NCBI GenBank assembly: GCA_964614185.1
Contig: CAZTKJ010000008.1
Location: 1 to 64,000 of the forward strand
Length of the DNA stretch: 64,000 nucleotides
Origin: Suilimivivens sp964614185
Lineage (GTDB): Bacteria > Bacillota > Clostridia > Lachnospirales > Lachnospiraceae
Reading direction: 5' to 3'
Shown here: positions 58,247 through 64,000 of the stretch, piece after piece
Position numbering within the stretch: position 1 is the stretch's first letter
How the letters are laid out: the number at the start of each line of letters is the position of its first letter
Made by a program: the position numbers and the translations under genes
The notes under the pieces: model-generated
Databases searched by the model: none
Seen by the model: only the letters and a program-made list of their open reading frames with translations
What the model was told of the DNA's origin: nothing

Positions 58247-59302
58247 TTATTTATATAAATATTCTTTTAAAAACTCTATCAGTTTCTCCATCTGTTCATC
58301 TGTTCCAATAGTGATCCGCAGACGGTTATCAAGCCTTGGCTTATTCCAGTACCGCACATAGATACCGTTTTCTCTAAGGACTTCGAAAAGTTCACGGGCC
58401 TTTACTGTTTTGTGAGATGCAAAAAGGAAATTGGCCTTGGAGTCAGTTACATCAAATCCCAGCGCTTCCAATTCCTTCCTGGTTCTTTCTCTGGTATTGA
58501 CAATCTTATTGACTATCTCTTTAAAATATGCATCATCCTTTACTGCTTCTGCGCCCATTTCAATAGCAGGCATACTGAGGGTGTAAGAGTTAAAGGAGAA
58601 TTTCACATCCTTTAAATATCCGATCAGTTTTTCACTTCCCATAGCAAAGCCGATACGTATGCCCGCCATGGCCCGTGACTTGGAAAAAGTCTGTACTACC
58701 AGCAGATTATCATACTTCTCAATAAGGGGCAGCACACTTTCCCCGCCAAAGTCAATATATGCTTCATCAATGATCACTACTGAATCCTGATTGGCTTTTA
58801 TGATTTCTTCTATGGTCTTTGGTGATTCCAGGATTCCTGTAGGAGCATTGGGGTTGGGGAGAATAATCCCTCCGTTTGGCACCATATAATCATCTTTGTT
58901 GATACTGAAATCCTTTAAAAGGGGGCATTCCTTATATGGAATTCCATAAAGCTCTGCCCACACCTCATAAAAAGAATAAGTGATATCCGGAAACAGCACC
59001 GGTTTATCAGAATGAAAAAAGGTCATAAAAGCCATGGCCAAAACATCATCAGAACCTATCCCCGTAAAGATCTGCTCCGGTTTTATCCCATAATATTCCG
59101 ACAATGCATTTACCAGCTTTTCCGCATTCATGTCAGGATAAAGCCGCAAATCCTCATATCGAAGGCTCTCTGCCTTCTTTGCCACTCCTTTTGCCGGAGG
59201 ATAAGGATTTTCATTGGTATTAAGCTTAATGACATCATGACGCTTTGGCTGTTCTCCTGCAACATAAGGCTCTACTTTCCGCACATTCCTTTCCCAGCTC
59301 AT
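58247..59302 (-). CDS. hisC: Histidinol-phosphate aminotransferase
   Basis: 351 residues from MSWERNVRKVEPYVAGEQPK at 59302 (AAGGAG eight bases upstream). Class II aminotransferase that converts imidazole acetol phosphate and glutamate to histidinol phosphate. The PLP lysine is in VVQTFSKSRAMAGIRIGF; LNTNENPYPPAKGV and ILPNPNAPTGI are HisC-like. No other his gene is next to it, so it may also serve aromatic amino acids. Confidence 0.92.
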   Translation of the reverse strand: MSWERNVRKVEPYVAGEQPKRHDVIKLNTNENPYPPAKGVAKKAESLRYEDLRLYPDMNAEKLVNALSEYYGIKPEQIFTGIGSDDVLAMAFMTFFHSDKPVLFPDITYSFYEVWAELYGIPYKECPLLKDFSINKDDYMVPNGGIILPNPNAPTGILESPKTIEEIIKANQDSVVIIDEAYIDFGGESVLPLIEKYDNLLVVQTFSKSRAMAGIRIGFAMGSEKLIGYLKDVKFSFNSYTLSMPAIEMGAEAVKDDAYFKEIVNKIVNTRERTRKELEALGFDVTDSKANFLFASHKTVKARELFEVLRENGIYVRYWNKPRLDNRLRITIGTDEQMEKLIEFLKEYLYK

Positions 59303-59374
59303 AATTTCTCCTTTTCCAAAATCATTCTTTCCTATCGTATCATTCTCGTCTTTTATCCGCAAGCCTTTTTCCCC

Positions 59375-60391
59375 TTATGACTGATCGAGCTCCTTTGCCT
59401 GCTGTCTGTATGTAAGGGCCATTTCTTCCTGACCCAGCGTATGGTAGCAGTCTGCAAGGGCTAAAAGCGGCAGTTTTTGGGAATAATGAATATTGAGAAT
59501 GCTCTGTGTCTCATGAAAAGCATTGTAAAACCACATAATTGCTTCATCATATATTTGAGAATCATAATAATACTGTCCCAGTTCAAAGCACACTTCACTG
59601 ACACCCTCACTGGCTATATCTTTCATGGCATAGCGGTACATCTTAAGATAATCTCCCCGCAGTCTTGCTGCTTTTACAATAACACAGACTGCTTCCTTCA
59701 TCTGATCCATGGAAATTTCATTGGAGTCGGCTATCCTGGTGAAAAATTCTTCCGCCTGCAAAAAGTCTTCTTCTTCTCCTGAAATAAACAGTTCTTTAGC
59801 ATATATATTCTGCAGCCTTTGAGACAAGGTTCCCCCATCTTTGGTCAATCTTCTGAAGGCTGCAAGATCTCTTCCGGCATGGCTGTTTTCCGGCAGATGG
59901 GTAATCTCAATATCGCTGTCATATATTACCGGCTCAAGCCGTACCATTTCGTGAATGGATTCCTCCCATATAAAATTGCGGAGCCTTTTAAAAAGTTTGG
60001 GGCGAAGTTCCCTGTCATAATTATAAATAGTCCCGAAAGAAAGCTGGTTTCCGTAGTACATCTGGACAATTTCTACTTCAGGCAGCAGTGTTTCCTTCAG
60101 CATCCTGAACTTTTGACGGTTTTCTTCATTTACCACCTCATCCGCATCGGCGGAATAAATATAGTCACAGGAAGCTTTGGAAAAAGCAAAATTCCGGGCT
60201 GCAGAAAAATCATTTATCCATTCAAAATCATAGATATGTTTCGTATACTCTGACGCAATTTCTTTTGTCCGGTCACAAGATCCTGTATCTACAATAATAA
60301 TCTCATCCACCAGATCTTTGATGCTGTCAAGACATCTTTCAAGGACCTTTTCTTCATTTTTTACAATCATGCATAAGCTGATAGTTATCAT
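59375..60391 (-). CDS. Glycosyltransferase family 2 with C-terminal TPR-like helices
   Basis: 338 residues. A GT-A domain (ISLCMIVKNEEKVLERCLDS; IIVDTGSCDRTKEIA) with the metal-binding DxD in YSADADEVV covers about residues 1-185; the remainder is helical repeats (TPR-like), as in the SunS/glycopeptide and LPS-like GT2 group. It may glycosylate proteins or surface polymers; the acceptor is unknown. Divergent from the DUF6020 gene, with the promoter region shared. Confidence 0.88.
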   Translation of the reverse strand: MITISLCMIVKNEEKVLERCLDSIKDLVDEIIIVDTGSCDRTKEIASEYTKHIYDFEWINDFSAARNFAFSKASCDYIYSADADEVVNEENRQKFRMLKETLLPEVEIVQMYYGNQLSFGTIYNYDRELRPKLFKRLRNFIWEESIHEMVRLEPVIYDSDIEITHLPENSHAGRDLAAFRRLTKDGGTLSQRLQNIYAKELFISGEEEDFLQAEEFFTRIADSNEISMDQMKEAVCVIVKAARLRGDYLKMYRYAMKDIASEGVSEVCFELGQYYYDSQIYDEAIMWFYNAFHETQSILNIHYSQKLPLLALADCYHTLGQEEMALTYRQQAKELDQS

Positions 60392-60416
60392 AAAAATACC
60401 CCTCTGTGATAATTCA

Positions 60417-60446
60417 TTGACAATTGTATATCTATATTTATATAAT
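60417..60446 (+). promoter_or_regulatory. Promoter of the DUF6020 gene
   Basis: TTGACA (60417-60422), 18 bases, TATAAT (60441-60446), both perfect consensus. Confidence 0.85.
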
Positions 60447-60492
60447 CAAAAGCAGTATAGCATAAAATTTCGTGTAAGAACAGGAGATATTC

Positions 60493-62301
60493 ATGAGACC
60501 CGGCAGAAATCTGACTTTATTCATTCATATCATCGAGAGTTTCTTTACATCATGGGCCCTTATGAAAGCAGGCCGTTTGGAACCGGGAAATATTTTAAGC
60601 GGTATCTTTTTTCTCCTGTCCTTCTTTTTTTATCAGCGTATTCATTACAGAGTTGCTAATAAGTCCTTCTTGCATACTTCCGGCGCTAAATGGGTGAGGG
60701 CTGTCCTTTCCGCCGTTTTTTCTCTGCTCTATATGGCTGTAGATGGTCATCATTATGTTGAAACTCTTACTAACAGACTGTTTCAGTTCATCATTCTCCT
60801 TGCCGTATTTATAGGATTTTTTGTATTGCTCTATCAACTGTCAACTCTCTTATTTTCCTGTTTGGGCGATAAAGATGCTCTGCGCAGCTTTTTATTCTCA
60901 GAAGAACTTTCCGGCGGGGAGCATCATTCATCCGGATTTGTTTCTTCTTTTTTCAGTTTTTATGACAATCACAGCGCTCTGTGCAGCTTTTTCCTGTGTA
61001 TGCTGGGCTGGATGCCTTATTTTCTGTATCAGTATCCCGGCATTATGACGCCTGACAGTGTCAATCAGTTCGAACAGGTCTTAGGCCTGCTTCCTTACAG
61101 TAACCATCATCCTCTGGCTCATACTATGGTAATCAAGCTTTTTTATCATATAGGACTGGTATTCACTTCAAACCTTGTAGTGGCTTTTTCTTTTTATACC
61201 TTTTTTCAGATGTGCTTTATGGCCTTTTCTGTTTCCTACTTCATAAAAACCTTGCAGCTGTTCCGCGTAAAGCCGCTGATTTCTTTTCTGTTTACGCTGT
61301 TTTATGCATTGGTTCCCTATCATGCTGTTTTTTCCGTTACTGTCTGGAAAGATATTATGTTTGCAGGGGGCATACTTCTGTTTAACTGTACTCTTTTACG
61401 CTTTTTTAAGGGAATCCGTCCCGGCACTGTGATCATGTTCATTCTTACCGGCATAATGATGTGTCTGTTCCGTTCCAACGGCTTTTACGGGTTTCTATTT
61501 TGTATTCCCTTTTTCCTCCTGTTTTACAGAAAAAAAGCCAAAATTTTCTTTCCTGCCATTGCAGGAATCCTGCTGACAGCAATCCTCATTAAATATCCGG
61601 TTATGAATTCCGCCCACGTTATTCAGCCTGATCTGGTGGAGTCTCTTTCTATTCCCACTCAGCAGATTGCAGCAGTTATCTGCAATGACCGGGAATTGTC
61701 TCCTGATCAGCTAAAGCTTATTGAAAATGTGGTAGACCTGACTTATATTAAGGATCTATATAATCCTGTCTATGCAGATAATATGAAAGAACTGGTCCGC
61801 GCAGGAAATCAGTCTTATCTTTCCGCTCATAAAGGAGAATTTTTCAAGCTTTGGGTTGAACTGGGATTCGCTTATCCCGGCGATTATTTGAAAGCCTATA
61901 TCGATCAGACCTATGGTTACTGGTATCCTGACGCCTTCTATCTTGTTGCCGAAGCCGAAGGGATCAGCGCCACCCATCTTGGAGTTTCCCATACTCCTCT
62001 GATTCGGGGTCCTCTTGTTATCAAAGCTAAGGAAATAGCTATTAAGCTTGGGGATATGCTTCCCATTTACAGTCTTTTATGGAGCATGGGCGTTATCTTC
62101 TGGATCTTCATATTCTGCATCGGAAATGTTTTTATCCGCAAAGAAAAAGCAAAGCTGATCTGCTATCTTCCCAGCTTTGCCCTGTATCTTACGGTCTTAA
62201 TTGCCACCCCTGTAGCAACTGAATTCCGCTATGTTTATTTTATGGTATTTTCCTTGCCTTTTTATCTGATAACATCTCTTTTGGAAACGGAAGAGGCATA
62301 G
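60493..62301 (+). CDS. DUF6020 family polytopic membrane protein
   Basis: 602 residues with ten or more hydrophobic segments. YPGIMTPDSVNQFEQVLGL, SNHHPLAHTMVIKLFYHIG and VPYHAVFSVTVWKDIMFAG fit the DUF6020 family, which resembles GT-C membrane glycosyltransferases using lipid-linked sugars (the PDS and HHP motifs lie in the first outside loop, where such enzymes bind metal and substrate). With the GT2 neighbour it may decorate the cell surface. AGGAG precedes the ATG. Enzyme activity is inferred. Confidence 0.8.
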   Translation: MRPGRNLTLFIHIIESFFTSWALMKAGRLEPGNILSGIFFLLSFFFYQRIHYRVANKSFLHTSGAKWVRAVLSAVFSLLYMAVDGHHYVETLTNRLFQFIILLAVFIGFFVLLYQLSTLLFSCLGDKDALRSFLFSEELSGGEHHSSGFVSSFFSFYDNHSALCSFFLCMLGWMPYFLYQYPGIMTPDSVNQFEQVLGLLPYSNHHPLAHTMVIKLFYHIGLVFTSNLVVAFSFYTFFQMCFMAFSVSYFIKTLQLFRVKPLISFLFTLFYALVPYHAVFSVTVWKDIMFAGGILLFNCTLLRFFKGIRPGTVIMFILTGIMMCLFRSNGFYGFLFCIPFFLLFYRKKAKIFFPAIAGILLTAILIKYPVMNSAHVIQPDLVESLSIPTQQIAAVICNDRELSPDQLKLIENVVDLTYIKDLYNPVYADNMKELVRAGNQSYLSAHKGEFFKLWVELGFAYPGDYLKAYIDQTYGYWYPDAFYLVAEAEGISATHLGVSHTPLIRGPLVIKAKEIAIKLGDMLPIYSLLWSMGVIFWIFIFCIGNVFIRKEKAKLICYLPSFALYLTVLIATPVATEFRYVYFMVFSLPFYLITSLLETEEA

Positions 62302-62314
62302 TCATTTACTGCCT

Positions 62315-63037
62315 CTACAGCACCTTAGAAAGGAACTCCTGAAGACGGGGACTTTGAGGATTGCCAAAAAACTCCTTAGGCGTATTCTCTTCCATGATGT
62401 TGCCCTCATCCATAAAAAGGACTTTTGTTCCCACTTCTCTGGCAAATCCCATTTCATGAGTAACTACTACCATGGTCATGCCTGATTCTGCAAGCTCTTT
62501 CATAACTTCAAGCACTTCCCCTACCATTTCAGGGTCTAATGCCGATGTAGGCTCATCAAAAAGCATTACTTTAGGGTTCATGGCAAGAGAGCGCACAATG
62601 GCAATTCTCTGCTTTTGTCCGCCGGAAAGCTGGCTTGGATATGAATCTGCTTTATCCTTAAGCCCCACTCTCTCTAAAAGCTTCAGCGCATTTTCTTCTG
62701 CCTCTTCTTTATTCATCAGCTTCAGTTTCACAGGGGCCAATGTAATATTATCCATGATCGTATGGTTGTTGAAGAGATTGAAATTCTGGAATACCATGCC
62801 CATATGCTGTCTTACTTTATCAATATTGGTCTTAGGATCGGTAATTGCCTGTCCGTCAAACCAAACTTCCCCACTGGTAGGAAGTTCGAGAAGATTCAGA
62901 CACCTTAAAAAGGTACTCTTTCCTGATCCGGAAGGACCCACTATAACAATTTTTTCACCGGGATGAATATGATAGTTTATTCCCCGGAGTACATGGTTGT
63001 CTTCAAAGGTTTTATGTAAATCTTTAACGATTATCAC
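62315..63037 (-). CDS. Polar amino acid ABC transporter, ATP-binding protein (second system)
   Basis: 240 residues of the GlnQ type with Walker A GPSGSGKST, LSGGQKQRIAIVRSL, VMLFDEPTSALDPEMVGE and VTHEMGFAREV. It is very like the ATPase at 10136-10891, including long identical stretches, which points to duplication. It overlaps the permease end by 14 bases. A 6-bp inverted repeat (GAGGCA/TGCCTC, 62293-62315) spans the stop codons of this gene and the convergent DUF6020 gene. Confidence 0.95.
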   Translation of the reverse strand: MIIVKDLHKTFEDNHVLRGINYHIHPGEKIVIVGPSGSGKSTFLRCLNLLELPTSGEVWFDGQAITDPKTNIDKVRQHMGMVFQNFNLFNNHTIMDNITLAPVKLKLMNKEEAEENALKLLERVGLKDKADSYPSQLSGGQKQRIAIVRSLAMNPKVMLFDEPTSALDPEMVGEVLEVMKELAESGMTMVVVTHEMGFAREVGTKVLFMDEGNIMEENTPKEFFGNPQSPRLQEFLSKVL

Positions 63038-63737
63038 TTTTACGCAGCCTCCTCTCCAGTTTTTCCAGAAGCACTGTCAATATCTTAATAATTGTAAAAT
63101 AAATGACGGCAGCTCCGATCAAAGGCATAAATGCCTCATAAGTTCTTGAGGTTATCTGGTTGGCCGCTCTTGTAAGATCCGTCAGGCTTACATATCCTAC
63201 AATAGCCGTTTCTTTAAGAAGTACAATAAACTCATTGCCCATAGGCGGCAGAACATTTTTAATTGCCTGAGGGATGACTATATAGATCATAGTCTGTGCT
63301 TTTGAAAGGCCAAGGCTCCTTCCGGCTTCTGTCTGCCCTTTATCAACTGCCAGAATACCCGCCCGGACAATCTCCGATACGTAGGCGCCGCTGTTAATGC
63401 CAAAAGATAACACTGCTACAAGAACTCCGTTATTGCAGTCCTTCATAATAACAAACCACATGATCAGCAGCTGAAGCACCGATGGCGTTCCTCTGATAAT
63501 ATCGATATAGGCGCCGGCAATCCTTGCCCATATAGTCTTTCTTCCATCTCTTTTTGCTGAAAGCCGCATAAGAGCTATCACCGTACCAATGGCAAGGCCC
63601 AGCATGGCAGCAAAAAGAGCAATTTCAATTGTGACTCCAAGACCTTTTATATACAGTTTCCAGCGGTCTCCTTCTATAAATGCCCTGACAAACTTCCTGG
63701 CAACATCTCCAAACCATTCCTGCATAAAATTCTCCAT
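63024..63737 (-). CDS. Polar amino acid ABC transporter, permease (second system)
   Basis: 237 residues, HisM/GlnP type, about five hydrophobic segments and the EAA motif TEAGRSLGLSKAQTMIYIVI. It starts 77 bases after the binding protein gene, across a hairpin. Length and topology are normal. Confidence 0.93.
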   Translation of the reverse strand: MENFMQEWFGDVARKFVRAFIEGDRWKLYIKGLGVTIEIALFAAMLGLAIGTVIALMRLSAKRDGRKTIWARIAGAYIDIIRGTPSVLQLLIMWFVIMKDCNNGVLVAVLSFGINSGAYVSEIVRAGILAVDKGQTEAGRSLGLSKAQTMIYIVIPQAIKNVLPPMGNEFIVLLKETAIVGYVSLTDLTRAANQITSRTYEAFMPLIGAAVIYFTIIKILTVLLEKLERRLRKSDNR

Positions 63738-63766
63738 TCTTATTCAGCCTGTACCTCTTATGGAAA

Positions 63767-63788
63767 GAGGATAGCTGCTGCTATCCTC
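63767..63788. terminator. Intercistronic hairpin in the second transporter operon
   Basis: GAGGATAGC (63767-63775) and GCTATCCTC (63780-63788) around TGCT form a perfect 9-bp stem, with a short T-run on the minus strand. Same position as the hairpin at 11607-11636 in the first system. Confidence 0.7.
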
Positions 63789-63813
63789 CCCAAAAGCTTA
63801 ATTACAATGTGTT

Positions 63814-64000
63814 TTATTCTGCCTCAATATAGGTCTTCACTAATTCATCAAAAGTACCATCTGCTTTTAAATCCTTAATGGCTGTATTGATCTTTTCTGC
63901 TAATGCAGTATCTCCTTTAGGCAGGGCGATTGCATATTCTTCCACTTCGAAATCAAACTGGGCGCCGTCAACTGCAACTACCTGGCCTGCAAATTTGCTT
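63814..64000 (-). CDS. Amino acid ABC transporter substrate-binding protein (partial)
   Basis: Only the C-terminal 61 residues are in the window. They read ...VVAVDGAQFDFEVEEYAIAL, then PKGDTALAEKINTAIKDLKA and end DGTFDELVKTYIEAE, the typical end of an SBP_bac_3 protein. The start lies beyond the right edge. It belongs to the second amino acid transporter and is first in that operon. Confidence 0.9.
   Translation of the reverse strand, partial: SKFAGQVVAVDGAQFDFEVEEYAIALPKGDTALAEKINTAIKDLKADGTFDELVKTYIEAE

Overview
The window looks like a chromosomal segment of a Clostridia-class Firmicute, most likely a member of the Lachnospiraceae (a Blautia-like gut anaerobe is my best guess, by inference). 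The reasons are AGGAGG-type ribosome binding sites, moderate to low GC, a J-domain/DUF5685 operon, LL-diaminopimelate aminotransferase lysine synthesis, a clostridial NifU/NifS/Rrf2 iron-sulfur locus, a nickel-pincer (lar) operon with an energy-coupling-factor nickel transporter, and a penicillin V acylase/bile-salt-hydrolase-like enzyme. There is one tRNA (Arg, ACG) and no rRNA or CRISPR array. Most genes are on the minus strand.

Layout. 1-2.6 kb: a 67-bp tandem repeat, a large stem-loop, cardiolipin synthase and a pyridoxal kinase-like gene. 2.8-4.9 kb: a small membrane protein and an AbiF-type HEPN gene preceded by its own promoter and a bulged hairpin, convergent with a mini kinase-like gene. 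4.9-8.5 kb: an AgrA/AgrC-like two-component pair without agrBD, then a PAS-GAF-GGDEF protein. 8.6-12.6 kb: tRNA-Arg, a cytidylate-kinase-like protein, a class I glutamine amidotransferase and a polar amino acid ABC transporter. 12.7-15.7 kb: a PIN-domain pair, the DnaJ/DUF5685/zinc-ribbon operon and an unlisted 39-residue membrane peptide. 15.8-20.6 kb: larB-larC-nikMN-nikQ-nikO behind a structured leader with a terminator. 20.6-22.6 kb: a 2-isopropylmalate synthase carrying a complete AraC-type DNA-binding domain. 22.8-32.8 kb: a PVA-like hydrolase, an ECF sigma/anti-sigma pair, dapF-dapL, and a dedA-glycosyltransferase-response regulator-kinase envelope operon.

32.8-38.1 kb is a sulfur and Fe-S region (cysK, metY, nifU, nifS, Rrf2 regulator). 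Promoters before metY, before nifS and before the regulator carry related CCTAT/ATAGG-type inverted repeats, which suggests one regulon. A ~155-bp nested palindromic element sits in the nifS leader. 38.2-44.9 kb is an accessory island: an Imm5-like protein, a DUF2442/DUF4160 pair, GNAT, a winged-helix fragment, an ABC-three-component conflict system (SMEK, MC6-like and DUF2326 ATPase) and a PD-(D/E)xK nuclease protein. 45-53.7 kb: a lipoprotein whose C-terminal LysM domain has been broken by a frameshift and a stop, a GNAT, a HAD phosphatase, and a BceRS-AB-like peptide-resistance module with two copies of one promoter box. 53.7-64 kb: nadE, hslO, a methyltransferase, DUF368, hisC, glycosyltransferase 2, a DUF6020 membrane protein and a second amino acid ABC transporter that runs off the end.

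The strongest candidates for new biology are the LeuA-AraC fusion, the AbiF toxin with its adjacent structured RNA (the family from which Cas13 is thought to descend), the ABC-three-component system beside an unassigned nuclease protein, the structured leader of the nickel-pincer operon, and the palindromic element in the isc leader. All functional statements are read from sequence and family knowledge; no searches were run.
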